Positions 35,867 to 44,961 of a stretch of DNA of 64,000 nt are shown piece by piece. A program made the position numbers and the translations under genes. The stretch spans positions 62,001 to 126,000 of the forward strand of contig NZ_FMZO01000002.1 in NCBI RefSeq assembly GCF_900101395.1, in the 5' to 3' direction. Source of the stretch: Niabella drilacis (GTDB lineage Bacteria > Bacteroidota > Bacteroidia > Chitinophagales > Chitinophagaceae). Every line of letters starts with the position of its first letter. Position 1 is the stretch's first letter. The notes below the pieces were generated by a model. It saw nothing but the letters and a program-made list of their open reading frames with translations, made no database searches and was not told the DNA's origin.

Positions 35867-35886
35867 AAGATCTTTATCATAACGAC

Positions 35887-35914
35887 AAAAGGAAGAGTGG
35901 ATGCTCTTCCTTTT
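35887..35914. terminator. Bidirectional hairpin terminator between murQ and rpsT
   Basis: AAAAGGAAGAG (35887-35897) and CTCTTCCTTTT (35904-35914) are perfect 11-base arms around TGGATG. The T-rich end suits the plus strand and the A-rich end suits the minus strand, so it can end both convergent genes. Confidence 0.8.
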
Positions 35915-35936
35915 CTTATTAAAAGAAATATCTTAA

Positions 35937-36197
35937 TTAAGCAGCCGCTGTAGCAGCGTTTACTTTCTTAGCCAGCTTGCTTTTCAAATTGGCAGCCTTA
36001 TTGCGGTGAATAACCCCTTTCTTGGCCAATTTGTCGATCATGCTTTCAACAGAGGATAATTGCTCCTTTGCTGCACTACCTTCTGCCGCTCTCAGGGTTT
36101 TAATGGCATTACGGGTGGTTTTACCATAATATCTGTTTCTGTCGCGACGCTTTAAGGCCTGACGTGCATGTTTCTTTGTAGCTTTATGATTCGCCAT
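35937..36197 (-). CDS. rpsT: 30S ribosomal protein S20
   Basis: An 86-residue, strongly basic helical protein starting MANHKATKKHARQALKRRDR and containing KKGVIHRNKAANLKSKLAKK, the S20 hallmark. It binds 16S rRNA in the small subunit. Monocistronic, with its own promoter at 36218-36251 and a terminator directly downstream. Confidence 0.97.
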   Translation of the reverse strand: MANHKATKKHARQALKRRDRNRYYGKTTRNAIKTLRAAEGSAAKEQLSSVESMIDKLAKKGVIHRNKAANLKSKLAKKVNAATAAA

Positions 36198-36217
36198 TGA
36201 TCTCTTTTTTTGGACGG

Positions 36218-36251
36218 CAAAAGTAACGGAAATAAATCAATTATCGGCAAA
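36218..36251 (-). promoter_or_regulatory. Bacteroidota-type promoter of rpsT
   Basis: On the minus strand TTTG (forward 36248-36251) is followed by 22 bases and TACTTTTG (forward 36218-36225). The -7 box is an exact match and the spacing is close to the preferred 19-21 bases. It lies about 20 bases upstream of the rpsT ATG. Confidence 0.65.
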
Positions 36252-36431
36252 ATCTTCATTTTTTCTTTCCGGAAATACCGGAACAGGCCGGCCAATCTCT
36301 AAACATACCTTAAAATTGGAAAAATAGAGCACGGGGATTGCGTAAATATTGCGTATCTTGTGGGGCAATTTTTGAAAGGTTTTCCGGTAAAGGTATAATA
36401 AGATAAATAATATATAAATAGCTGATTTACA

Positions 36432-39173
36432 ATGAAGGATTTTTCGTACATTACAAGCTCCTCGCCTGAATTTATTGAAAACATGTACAGGGAGTTTGTG
36501 ACCAACCCTGATAGCGTAGACACCGAGTTGAAAAAATTTTTTGAGGGTTTTGATTTTGCAGTGGGAAACGGCCTGGCTCAAAAGAACGGAGCGCCTGCCG
36601 CCGCATCAGCAACCGGGGGATCTGACTGGAGAAAGGAAATAGCTGTATACCGGTTGATCTTAGGTTACCGGAATAAGGGTCACCTGCTGGCGGATACCAA
36701 CCCGATCAAACAGCGGAAAGACCGCGGAGCCAACCTGGACCTGCCTTTTTTTGGCCTGTCCGAGGCGGATCTGGATACGGAATATGAGGCCGGTAACCTG
36801 ATCGGCCTGGGCACAACAACGCTGAAGAATATCCTGCTGCACCTCAAAAAATGCTATGCGGGTCATGTAGGGATCGAATTCAAATATATCAGTGATCAGA
36901 AAAAGGTAGACTGGCTGACCAATGAAATGGAAAAGAAGTTTACCAATCCGCTTCCGTTGGAGCAGAAGAAACGCATTTTGCAAAAACTGAATGAAGGGGT
37001 AATGTTCGAAAAATTCCTTCATACCAAATATGTAGGGCAAAAGCGCTTTTCGCTTGAAGGGGGCGAAACCACTATTGCAGCCCTGGATGCCATTATTAAC
37101 AAGGCGGCCACCCTGGAGGTAAGAGAAGTAGTGATCGGTATGGCGCACCGCGGACGGCTGAATGTGCTGGCCAATATCCTGGGGAAGACCTACGAGCAGA
37201 TCTTCAGTGAATTTGAAGGTACGGGTGAAATTAACCAAACCATGGGAAGCGGGGATGTAAAATATCACCTCGGTTTTGGAAGTGTGATCCAGGCCACCAA
37301 TGGAGAAACCGTACATCTGAAATTAATGCCCAATCCCTCGCACCTGGAGGCTGTGGACCCTGTGGTACTGGGCTTTGCCAGGAGCAGCGCCAATATCCTG
37401 CATGACGAGCGTTATGAAAGCGTGTTGCCGATCCTGATCCATGGAGATGCGGCAGTAGCGGGGCAGGGTGTGGTATATGAACTGCTGCAGATGTCAAAGC
37501 TGAATGGCTTTTATACAGGAGGAACGATCCATTTTGTGATCAATAACCAGATCGGGTTCACCACCGATTTCTCCGATGCCCGCAGCGCAGATTATTGCAC
37601 TTCCCTGGCGGCGATGGTACAGTCGCCCGTGCTGCATGTGAACGGAGACGATCCCGAGGCTGTGGTAAAATGTGCAGAGATTGCCGCCCGTTACCGGAAC
37701 GAATTTCATGCAGATGTATTTATTGATATGGTCTGCTACCGCCGCCATGGCCATAATGAAGGGGATGATCCCAAGTTTACCCAGCCGGCCATGTATGCCC
37801 TGATCGATAAGCATGCCAACCCCAGGGAAGTATATGTAAAATATTTGCTGGATAACGGCGAAGAAGATGCAAAGGAACTGGCAAAAGAAATGGAGAAAAA
37901 GTTCTGGGCCGATCTCCAGGATCGCCTGGATGAGGTAAAGCAGAAGCCATTGCCCTATACGTACCAGGAACCGGAGCTTCAGTGGAAAAGTCTCCGGAAA
38001 GCAACCAGCACCGATTTTGATGAAAGCCCGGATACTGCTATCAGCAAGGAGTTGTTTAAAACCGTATTTGATGGCCTCATGGCCATCCCGGAAGGATTTA
38101 CCCCATTAAAAAAAGTAGCCAAGCTGCTGCAGGATAAAGTGAAGTTGCTCGAAACGGAGCAGAAGGTGGATTGGGCTACCGGTGAATTAATGGCTTTTGG
38201 CAGCCTGCTGATGGATGGTTTTGATGTGCGTATGACCGGTCAGGATGTAGGGCGCGGTACCTTCAGCTCCCGCCACGCCATATTAAGAGATGAGGTTACG
38301 GATACCGCATATAACCGGTTGAGCGACTTACCCACCGATAAAAAATTCCGCATCTTTAATTCCCTGCTGAGCGAGTACGCGGTACTGGGTTTTGAATACG
38401 GCTTCGCCCTGGCATCGCCCAATGTACTGGTACTTTGGGAGGCCCAGTTTGGTGATTTTGTGAACGGCGCCCAAACCATGATCGACCAGTTCATTACCAG
38501 CGCAGAACAGAAGTGGAACCGGATGAACGGGCTGGTAATGTTATTGCCGCATGGTTTTGAAGGGCAGGGGCCGGAGCACAGCAGCGCCCGCATTGAGCGA
38601 TTTTTACAATCCTGCGCAGAGATGAATATCGTGGTAACCAATATTACTACATCGGCCAACTATTTTCATGCCTTGCGCCGGCAGTTAAAATGGCCGTTCC
38701 GTAAACCGCTGGTAAATTTTGCCCCCAAGGCCAACCTGCGGCATCCCGGCAGTTATTCCTTAAAAGAGGAGTTTACAGACGGGAAATTCAGGGAGCTGAT
38801 CGATGATGCGTATGCGGATGACCCCGTGGCGGTAAAGACCGTATTGTTCTGTTCCGGTAAGATCTACTTTGACCTGGCGGAAAAACAACAGAAAGACAAC
38901 CGGAAGAATGTAGCGGTTGTCCGCCTGGAGCAATTATACCCGCTTCCCAAAAAACAATTGGATGCCCTGTATGCAAAATACAAGAATGCTGTTTGGTATT
39001 GGGTGCAGGAAGAGCCATTGAACATGGGCGCTGCCTCATTCCTCCAGATGAACCTGAAAGATATTAACTATGGTATCATTGGCCGCAAGCCCAGTGCAGC
39101 ACCGGCTTCCGGGTTTATGAAAGTACATAAAGCGGAACAGGAAGAGATCATCAATACCGCCTTTTCAATGTAA
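36432..39173 (+). CDS. sucA: 2-oxoglutarate dehydrogenase E1 component
   Basis: A 913-residue thiamine-diphosphate enzyme. Typical parts are the E1o N-terminal segment (SPEFIENMYREFVTNPDSVD), GMAHRGRLNVLANILGK, HGDAAVAGQGVVYELLQMSK, the TPP motif NQIGFTTDFSDARS and MLLPHGFEGQGPEHSSARIE. It decarboxylates 2-oxoglutarate in the TCA cycle and passes the succinyl group to the E2 lipoyl arm. The E2 gene lies about 1 kb downstream but is separated by a response-regulator gene on the opposite strand, and sucA has its own terminator. Confidence 0.97.
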   Translation: MKDFSYITSSSPEFIENMYREFVTNPDSVDTELKKFFEGFDFAVGNGLAQKNGAPAAASATGGSDWRKEIAVYRLILGYRNKGHLLADTNPIKQRKDRGANLDLPFFGLSEADLDTEYEAGNLIGLGTTTLKNILLHLKKCYAGHVGIEFKYISDQKKVDWLTNEMEKKFTNPLPLEQKKRILQKLNEGVMFEKFLHTKYVGQKRFSLEGGETTIAALDAIINKAATLEVREVVIGMAHRGRLNVLANILGKTYEQIFSEFEGTGEINQTMGSGDVKYHLGFGSVIQATNGETVHLKLMPNPSHLEAVDPVVLGFARSSANILHDERYESVLPILIHGDAAVAGQGVVYELLQMSKLNGFYTGGTIHFVINNQIGFTTDFSDARSADYCTSLAAMVQSPVLHVNGDDPEAVVKCAEIAARYRNEFHADVFIDMVCYRRHGHNEGDDPKFTQPAMYALIDKHANPREVYVKYLLDNGEEDAKELAKEMEKKFWADLQDRLDEVKQKPLPYTYQEPELQWKSLRKATSTDFDESPDTAISKELFKTVFDGLMAIPEGFTPLKKVAKLLQDKVKLLETEQKVDWATGELMAFGSLLMDGFDVRMTGQDVGRGTFSSRHAILRDEVTDTAYNRLSDLPTDKKFRIFNSLLSEYAVLGFEYGFALASPNVLVLWEAQFGDFVNGAQTMIDQFITSAEQKWNRMNGLVMLLPHGFEGQGPEHSSARIERFLQSCAEMNIVVTNITTSANYFHALRRQLKWPFRKPLVNFAPKANLRHPGSYSLKEEFTDGKFRELIDDAYADDPVAVKTVLFCSGKIYFDLAEKQQKDNRKNVAVVRLEQLYPLPKKQLDALYAKYKNAVWYWVQEEPLNMGAASFLQMNLKDINYGIIGRKPSAAPASGFMKVHKAEQEEIINTAFSM

Positions 39174-39184
39174 CAGGAAATAGC

Positions 39185-39213
39185 GGGCGGAATAGAAATT
39201 CCGCCCTTTTTTT
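39185..39213 (+). terminator. Intrinsic terminator after sucA
   Basis: GGGCGGAAT (39185-39193) and ATTCCGCCC (39198-39206) form nine-base arms with an AGAA loop, followed by seven T residues (39207-39213). Textbook rho-independent terminator. Confidence 0.9.
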
Positions 39214-39239
39214 ATCTATTCAAAACTAAACATGAGCGT

Positions 39240-39887
39240 TTATAGGAGTTTCTGGTTCAGTGCTTTTACAACAGCCTCTGAAACAGAATTCACCTGCAGC
39301 TTTTCATACACGTTCTTGATATGGGTATTTACCGTATGGATGCTCAGGTTACAGGCTGAAGCCACCATTTTACGGGTATAACCTTTTACCAGCAGGTTGA
39401 GGATCTCCTTTTCCCTTCCGGTTAGTTCCAGCTCCTCATTGTTTTCAAAGAAGACGTTTTTCTGAAAAGCAGTTAATACTTTTTTGGCAATAGAAGCAGT
39501 CATGGCTGCGTCCCCGTTATATACATCCTCGATGGCCTGAAGCAGCTGGGCCGGAGGTGATTTCTTCAGAATATAACCGGAAGCACCGGCACAAATGGAA
39601 GCAAAGATCTTATTGTCGTCCTCATAAACCGTTTGCATCAGCACCTGTATCTTCGGGAAATTGACCTTTATGATCTTTACGCCCTCGATCCCGTTTACGT
39701 TGGGCATATCAATATCCATCAATACAACATCCGGATCGGCTTTCCGCACATCCGTGATCACATTACTGCAATCAAAAAAGGTTCCCGTGCAGGTCATATG
39801 GGGCGATGCGTTGATCAACATACTTAAACTGTCCCTCCTGTACGCATTATCATCAAAAACAGCCACACGTATGGTTGTTATATTCAT
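39240..39887 (-). CDS. NarL/LuxR-family response regulator
   Basis: A 215-residue two-component regulator. The receiver domain has acidic residues at about 12-13, the phospho-accepting Asp58 (VVLMDIDMP) and a conserved Lys in YILKKSPP. The C-terminal LuxR helix-turn-helix (about 148-212) contains LTGREKEILNLLVKGYTRKM and LSIHTVNTHIKNVYEKLQVN. No histidine kinase gene lies nearby, so its partner is elsewhere. It sits between sucA and sucB on the opposite strand, with no sign that it controls them. Confidence 0.9.
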   Translation of the reverse strand: MNITTIRVAVFDDNAYRRDSLSMLINASPHMTCTGTFFDCSNVITDVRKADPDVVLMDIDMPNVNGIEGVKIIKVNFPKIQVLMQTVYEDDNKIFASICAGASGYILKKSPPAQLLQAIEDVYNGDAAMTASIAKKVLTAFQKNVFFENNEELELTGREKEILNLLVKGYTRKMVASACNLSIHTVNTHIKNVYEKLQVNSVSEAVVKALNQKLL

Positions 39888-40231
39888 ATTATAAAATTAA
39901 GGTATTAAAAACAGTTGCCTATCGCCAATTTGTGTGATATTTTGGAGGGGAGCATCGAGGATCCGGATCTGAGATTTTGGGGCAGGAGGCACCTGGTCCG
40001 GGCATACGACGTTCAGGGTATGGGATACCTGTGCAGGCAGGGAGCTTTAGTGCCAACAGGAATGCTGGCACTAAAAACCGGATGCTGAGCGCCCGGTTCT
40101 GGATTCTGAAATCCGGATTCTCAATGCTCAGGTCCCAATTCTCAAACCAGACCGCTCAAATCTCAGATCAGCCTTCAGAATTTACAATTTTTTACCGTAC
40201 TTTGCCATACCTTTTTAAAAAGCATTTTTTT
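39888..40231. other. Intergenic region before sucB
   Basis: Divergent control region of the response regulator and sucB, about 340 bases. The only structure noticed is an inverted repeat at 40046-40075. The part 40090-40190 is made of degenerate TCTCA/TTCTCAA-like repeats without coding potential. Confidence 0.5.
40046..40075. repeat. Inverted repeat upstream of sucB
   Basis: TTTAGTGCCA (40046-40055) and TGGCACTAAA (40066-40075) are perfect ten-base arms with a ten-base spacer. It could be an operator or a hairpin; function unknown. Confidence 0.4.
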
Positions 40232-41485
40232 ATGGCAATTGATATAAAAGTTCCCACTGTAGGGGAGTCGATTAGTGAAGTGACCCTGCTGAAATGGGTA
40301 AAAAATACAGGGGAATATGTAGAACGGGATGAGGTGATCGCAGAACTGGAGAGCGAGAAAGCTACTTTTGAAGTGAATGCGGAAAAAGCGGGGGTATTAA
40401 CCACCAATGTTGCCGAAGGGGATACGTTAAATATAGGTGATACCATTGCCTCCATTGACGATACCGCCGCTAAACCGGAGGCTGCGCCGGAGCAGGCGCC
40501 CACCGATAAAGTGCCTGATGAAGCAAAGAAACCGGCGCCTGATCCTGAAAAGGCAAAACCGGCGGCTACCCCGGGTAATGCAGGAGCCCCGGCCGTAAAA
40601 GCCACCCCGGTAGCTTCGGCCATTATTGCGGATAAGGGTGTAAACCCTAAAGATGTAACTCCCTCCGGCTTTTCGGGAAAGATCGTAAAAGAGGATGTAC
40701 TCGCCGCCCTGGCCAACCCCGGGCGCAAAGCCTTTGTTGCCGGTGGTGAACTATACAGCCGCAACGAGCGGGCGCAGAAAATGACCAGCCTGCGCAAGAC
40801 CATCAGCCGCCGCCTGGTGGAAGCAAAAAATACCACGGCCATGCTCACCACCTTTAACGAGGTGAACATGAAGCCGATCATGGATATACGGGCCAAATAC
40901 AAAGACAAGTTTAAGGAGGCGCATGGCGTAGGCCTGGGCTTTATGAGCTTCTTTGCCAAAGCCTGTGCCGTTGCGCTTGCAGAATGGCCTTCCGTTAATG
41001 CATATATTGATGGGGACCAGATCCTTTTTCATGACTATGCTGATATCAGCATTGCAGTAAGCACACCACGGGGGCTCACCGTTCCGGTGATCCGCAACGT
41101 GGAGAGCCTGAGCATGGCCGGAGTAGAAAAAGCCGTACTGGACCTGGCTAAAAAAGCACGCGACAGCAAATTAACGGCAGAAGATCTTACCGGGGGCACT
41201 TTTACCATTACCAATGGTGGTGTGTTTGGTTCTCTCATCAGTACCCCGATCATCAACCTGCCGCAAAGCGCTATCCTTGGTATGCACAATATCGTGGAGC
41301 GCCCCATTGCAGAGAACGGGCAGGTGGTCATCCGCCCGATGATGTACATTGCGTTAAGCTACGATCACCGGATCGTGGACGGACGGGAATCGGTTAGCTT
41401 CCTGGTGCGGGTAAAAGAATTGCTGGAAAACCCGACCCTGTTGCTGATTCAACAGGATCCGATAAAAACATTACTGGAGCTATAG
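40232..41485 (+). CDS. sucB: 2-oxoglutarate dehydrogenase E2 component (dihydrolipoamide succinyltransferase)
   Basis: A 417-residue E2 subunit. The lipoyl domain comes first (residues 1-77) with the lipoylated Lys43 in [11 protein letters not shown]. An Ala/Pro/Lys-rich linker follows, then the E1/E3-binding domain (about 115-155, [17 protein letters not shown]). The catalytic domain has the active-site His379 and Asp383 in [12 protein letters not shown]. It transfers the succinyl group to CoA. The ATG at 40232 gives the conserved start [17 protein letters not shown]; the frame is open further upstream but without E2 similarity. The hairpin at 41484-41516 begins at the stop codon. Confidence 0.95.
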   Translation: MAIDIKVPTVGESISEVTLLKWVKNTGEYVERDEVIAELESEKATFEVNAEKAGVLTTNVAEGDTLNIGDTIASIDDTAAKPEAAPEQAPTDKVPDEAKKPAPDPEKAKPAATPGNAGAPAVKATPVASAIIADKGVNPKDVTPSGFSGKIVKEDVLAALANPGRKAFVAGGELYSRNERAQKMTSLRKTISRRLVEAKNTTAMLTTFNEVNMKPIMDIRAKYKDKFKEAHGVGLGFMSFFAKACAVALAEWPSVNAYIDGDQILFHDYADISIAVSTPRGLTVPVIRNVESLSMAGVEKAVLDLAKKARDSKLTAEDLTGGTFTITNGGVFGSLISTPIINLPQSAILGMHNIVERPIAENGQVVIRPMMYIALSYDHRIVDGRESVSFLVRVKELLENPTLLLIQQDPIKTLLEL

Positions 41486-41516
41486 ATCTGTGAGGTTTTT
41501 AAAAGCTCACAGATCT
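41484..41516 (+). terminator. Hairpin terminator overlapping the sucB stop
   Basis: AGATCTGTGAG (41484-41494) pairs with CTCACAGATCT (41506-41516), 11 perfect bases around GTTTTTAAAAG. It starts inside the TAG stop codon and ends nine bases before the next gene. There is no trailing T-run, but the stem is strong. Confidence 0.6.
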
Positions 41517-41524
41517 GGTTAACG

Positions 41525-42721
41525 ATGTTACCAGATCCGCAAAAAGGATTAGGGCGCTACTACTCCTACCTGAACAGCGCTGTAAAGATCATCGGCTCAT
41601 ACCAGGGCCATGAGCCGCTGGCGCATTTTCTTAAAAACTATTTTTCCCGGGAAAAAAAGTATGGTGGCAGCGACCGTAAACAGGTAACGCAGCTATGCTA
41701 CGCCTATTACCGGCTGGGAAAGGATTTTGCAGACCTTTCTTTTGAACAACGGGTATTACTGGGGTTGCGCCTTTCTTCAAAAGAGATCGCTGCTCCATGG
41801 AATGCGTTGTTGGCCATTTATAAGGTACCGGAAACCTTTTCCGGGGCCGTTTTTCCCTGGAAAGACCAGCTCAGCGGTGGTATTGATCCGGCTGCTTTTG
41901 AGCATTCCTTTTTTGTGCAGCCGGACCTGTTCCTGCGCATCCGCCCGGGAAATGAAGCGCCCGTTATCAAAAAACTGGAGCAGGCTGCCCTTCCTTTTCA
42001 AAAGGAGGGCGATGCATTAAGATTGCCCAACACTGCGAAAGCAGGAGAAGTGCTTGCATTGAATTCAGAGGCCGTTATCCAGGACCTGAGCTCACAAAGA
42101 ATAGCAGGTTTCCTGCACAGGTTTAAGTCCCTGGCCTTGGATGTATCTCAGATCTCCCCCGATGTTCCGGGACCGGGATCCCGGGTCTCAGTATGGGATT
42201 GTTGTGCGGCCAGTGGTGGTAAATCGATCCTGGCGGCGGATGTGCTGGGAACCATCACGCTGACGGTTTCGGATATACGGCCCTCCATTATTGCCAATTT
42301 AAAAAAGCGCTTTCATGAGGCCGGTATAAAAAATTTCCGGTCGCTGGTGACTGATGCCACAAAACCGGATGGGCAGCTTTCCCGTGAGCGCTTTGATCTT
42401 GTAATAGCAGATGTACCCTGCTCCGGAAGCGGAACCTGGAGCCGCACACCGGAACGGCTGCATTATTTCAGTACGGATGAAATAAAAACCTACGCAGGAT
42501 TACAGCGCAGAATCCTGGCCAATGTAACACAGTCTGTAAAGCCGGGCGGTTTTTTTCTTTACATTACCTGTTCAGTATTCCGTGCTGAAAATGAAGACCA
42601 GGTAGCATGGCTGCAACAACGGGGATGGGTGGTAAAGGATCAGCAGGTGCTGGAAGGATATAAGCTGAAAGCAGATACGATGTTCGGGGCATTGCTGCAA
42701 AAAAAAGCTAACTTTATATAA
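41525..42721 (+). CDS. RsmB-like rRNA cytosine-C5 methyltransferase
   Basis: A 398-residue SAM-dependent RNA methyltransferase of the NOL1/NOP2/Sun family. VWDCCAASGGKSILAADVLG is the SAM-binding motif, VIADVPCSGSGTWSRTPERL holds the first conserved Cys (PCSGSG) and FLYITCSVFRAENEDQVAWL the catalytic Cys (TCS). The N-terminal third is helical, as in RsmB. The exact rRNA target cannot be assigned, and the N-terminal NusB-like part is less typical than in E. coli RsmB. Confidence 0.85.
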   Translation: MLPDPQKGLGRYYSYLNSAVKIIGSYQGHEPLAHFLKNYFSREKKYGGSDRKQVTQLCYAYYRLGKDFADLSFEQRVLLGLRLSSKEIAAPWNALLAIYKVPETFSGAVFPWKDQLSGGIDPAAFEHSFFVQPDLFLRIRPGNEAPVIKKLEQAALPFQKEGDALRLPNTAKAGEVLALNSEAVIQDLSSQRIAGFLHRFKSLALDVSQISPDVPGPGSRVSVWDCCAASGGKSILAADVLGTITLTVSDIRPSIIANLKKRFHEAGIKNFRSLVTDATKPDGQLSRERFDLVIADVPCSGSGTWSRTPERLHYFSTDEIKTYAGLQRRILANVTQSVKPGGFFLYITCSVFRAENEDQVAWLQQRGWVVKDQQVLEGYKLKADTMFGALLQKKANFI

Positions 42722-42776
42722 AAGTGTTTCTGTTTTATATTATGATCTGAATTCGTGCTATAAATGACTGGTTAAA

Positions 42777-42935
42777 ATGATTACTTATATTAAGATAAAT
42801 GGGTTTAAGTCATTTCACAAATTTGAAATGGAATTTACACCTTTTACGATTATTGCGGGAGCAAATGCATCGGGCAAAAGCAATTTGTTTGATGCGTTGC
42901 TGTTGTTGTCGAGGATGGCCGATCACAATCAATAG
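42777..42935 (+). pseudogene. N-terminal fragment of an AAA/OLD-like ATPase
   Basis: The 52 codons read MITYIKINGFKSFHKFEMEF, then TPFTIIAGANASGKSNLFDA and LLLLSRMADHNQ before a TAG. This is the start of an SMC/RecF/OLD-type ATPase with its Walker A (GANASGKSN). The remainder, normally several hundred residues, is missing: the homology stops at MAD and the sequence enters a 33-base stretch before another gene fragment on the opposite strand. Too short to be an active ATPase. Confidence 0.75.
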
Positions 42936-42969
42936 CCACCGCTTCCGCAGGTGGCGAGGCGCTGCCTAC

Positions 42970-43170
42970 CTACACAATTTTTCCATCCTTTATAATCAGC
43001 GTGGCATTGGAAACTGTATGTTCGGCATCCTTTACAATGGTTGCATTGGTAAACGCATAGTATTTACTAGGTACATCTGCAACACCGTTGACAGGGAAAG
43101 TTGTTTGCGAAAAACAAAAGACCACAAAAGCAGTTTTAAAAGTAGCAAGCAGCAGCCATTTTTTCATCAC
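42970..43170 (-). pseudogene. N-terminal fragment of a secreted amidohydrolase
   Basis: The 66 codons give a signal peptide (MMKKWLLLATFKTAFVVFCF) followed by FPVNGVADVPSKYYAFTNAT and ATLIIKDGKIV before a stop. This is the usual start of Bacteroidota amidohydrolase-superfamily proteins (imidazolonepropionase-like). The metal-binding barrel that should follow is missing. The break lies at 42936-42969, next to the broken ATPase fragment on the other strand. Confidence 0.75.
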
Positions 43171-43474
43171 GCATTAATTTTGTGAAAAATTAGCTAAATA
43201 AGCGGGAATGTCAAAATAAATAACTTCTTGCCTTATAGCCCCAGTGGCTAAAAATAAAAAGTCACACCCCCCCTTTTGTTTACCAGTTTGCGCATCCTAA
43301 ACGGGTAACGGCGGCAGGGCTTTTCTACCGGCCTCGCGGTTGGCGAGCAGGAAGTAGTGAGAGGTTGCTAAGTCAGGTATCTTACATCAGGCATTGTATA
43401 CATCAACCCTCCCAACCTTTTGACTTCCAGCTTCCGTTGCCATTTCCCTAATAAACATTTATATTGCAAACGAT
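43171..43474. other. Intergenic region without recognised gene
   Basis: About 300 bases between the amidohydrolase fragment and the AraC gene, including a C-tract (CACACCCCCCC near 43263). No convincing promoter pair, gene or repeat seen. Confidence 0.5.
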
Positions 43475-44647
43475 ATGCAGGTGTTCAACTTTTTGCTTAG
43501 TGCCATTGCTTTTTTGCTGCTTGCCTTTGCCTGCCATCTTCTTTATGCCCGGCAGGGAAACTTATTGCTGAACAGGTTATTGTCGGTTCCGCTGCTCATG
43601 CGGTTCGGACAGATCTGCATCTTCCTGCTCATTGTTTCGGGTTACAATCATGTCTATCCATTTTTCCAGGTCGTATTTACACCGCTATTTTTTGTAGCTC
43701 CGGCCTGCTCCTGGTTATATGTACGCTGCTTTGTACGGGCGCAAAACAAGCTAAAGAAATCAGATGCCATTCATTTTATCCCATTTTTGCTGGCGCTGAT
43801 TCACCTTCTGCTACCCGTCAAGTTTGTAAACTGGCATATTGTTTCTGACGAAATTATAGCCGGTGGGCATTTTTCAGTAACCGAAAGCACCGGCTTTTTC
43901 CCCGCCGCATTTTATAGCTATGGACTGGCCGTGCTGGTTGCCGGTTACTTAATAGCCTCCTGGTATATAGTATCGTCATCGGGTATAATTAGAAAAAGTA
44001 AATGGAACGCCCATAAACGATGGTTGTTCTTTTATCTGTCGAGCTCCTCGTTTTTTAAGCTATTGGGATTTGCTGCAGTGCTGTTAAAAATAAGGGGGAT
44101 AGCCTATGTAAACAACCCTGTATTTCTTATTATAAGTTGCCTGGTACTTTTATTTATGATGACTTTTGTACTGTACCAGCCCGGCATTTTATATGGGTAT
44201 ATTTTAATCAATAAGAAAATCGGTACAACCAAAGAGCCAATAGAGGTAGAAGTATCCGTATCTAAAAAAATTGCCGCACCCGCAGCCAAATTAAGCATTG
44301 CCAATCAGGCAACCCATGCAGATGCTATTGCCCGGCTGATGGAAGTGGAACAACCTTTTTTGTCGGCCGATTACCAGATCATACACCTGGCGCAAACCCT
44401 TCAGATACCGGTGCATCACTGCTCGCAAACCATTAACCAGCATTTTGGGAGAAACTTTCGCGACTGGCTGAATGGATACCGGGTTCGGCATTTTATTGAA
44501 TTGTACCGTTTGGCCAATGATCAAATAACGATCGAAGCCGCAGCTTTTCAGTCGGGCTTTAGAAATATTACTACCTTTTATAATGCATTTAAAAAAGAAA
44601 CCGGCCACATGCCAAAAACGTATTTTGAACATATTCTGGCCGAATAA
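43475..44647 (+). CDS. Membrane-bound AraC-family transcriptional regulator
   Basis: A 390-residue protein. The first 245 residues hold about seven membrane helices (FNFLLSAIAFLLLAFACHLL near the start; FLIISCLVLLFMMTFVLYQP near the end). A linker of about 40 residues leads to an AraC DNA-binding domain (about 290-388) with two helix-turn-helices: YQIIHLAQTLQIPVHHCSQT and ITIEAAAFQSGFRNITTFYN. Such regulators sense envelope or membrane signals. It precedes the first beta-helix gene in the same direction, separated by a palindrome, so it may regulate that gene; this is inference. Confidence 0.85.
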   Translation: MQVFNFLLSAIAFLLLAFACHLLYARQGNLLLNRLLSVPLLMRFGQICIFLLIVSGYNHVYPFFQVVFTPLFFVAPACSWLYVRCFVRAQNKLKKSDAIHFIPFLLALIHLLLPVKFVNWHIVSDEIIAGGHFSVTESTGFFPAAFYSYGLAVLVAGYLIASWYIVSSSGIIRKSKWNAHKRWLFFYLSSSSFFKLLGFAAVLLKIRGIAYVNNPVFLIISCLVLLFMMTFVLYQPGILYGYILINKKIGTTKEPIEVEVSVSKKIAAPAAKLSIANQATHADAIARLMEVEQPFLSADYQIIHLAQTLQIPVHHCSQTINQHFGRNFRDWLNGYRVRHFIELYRLANDQITIEAAAFQSGFRNITTFYNAFKKETGHMPKTYFEHILAE

Positions 44648-44961
44648 AAAATATATTTAATAGTAGAAATCATCTCTATCCGCCGTATCTCCGCGCCCCT
44701 ATCCTATTTCAGGTACATCAGAAAATGGTTGCTGAATGCTATTTCGAAAGGCTATCAATTTTGGCTTTATCTTTCTTTTTGTGGAAAAAGAGCTCAAAAC
44801 CCCCACAAATTTCTATAACGATTCAACGGTTATAGAAATTTTAGGGTTGCCAGAGAGGTAATTACGGCGCTCACAGCTATGTTTGCCTTGAACTAAACTT
44901 TACTCTTACCCGCGTTAATCGACGACCGTTTATCAGATTGCAGGCTATAAATCAAAACGAC
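44648..44961. other. Intergenic region before the first beta-helix gene
   Basis: About 310 bases containing the 13-base inverted repeat at 44807-44841. No gene recognised. Confidence 0.5.
44807..44841. repeat. 13-base perfect inverted repeat upstream of the first beta-helix gene
   Basis: AAATTTCTATAAC (44807-44819) and GTTATAGAAATTT (44829-44841) enclose GATTCAACG. It lies between the AraC gene and the beta-helix gene. It could be an operator for a dimeric regulator or the terminator of the AraC gene; the T-run is only three or four bases. Confidence 0.5.
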
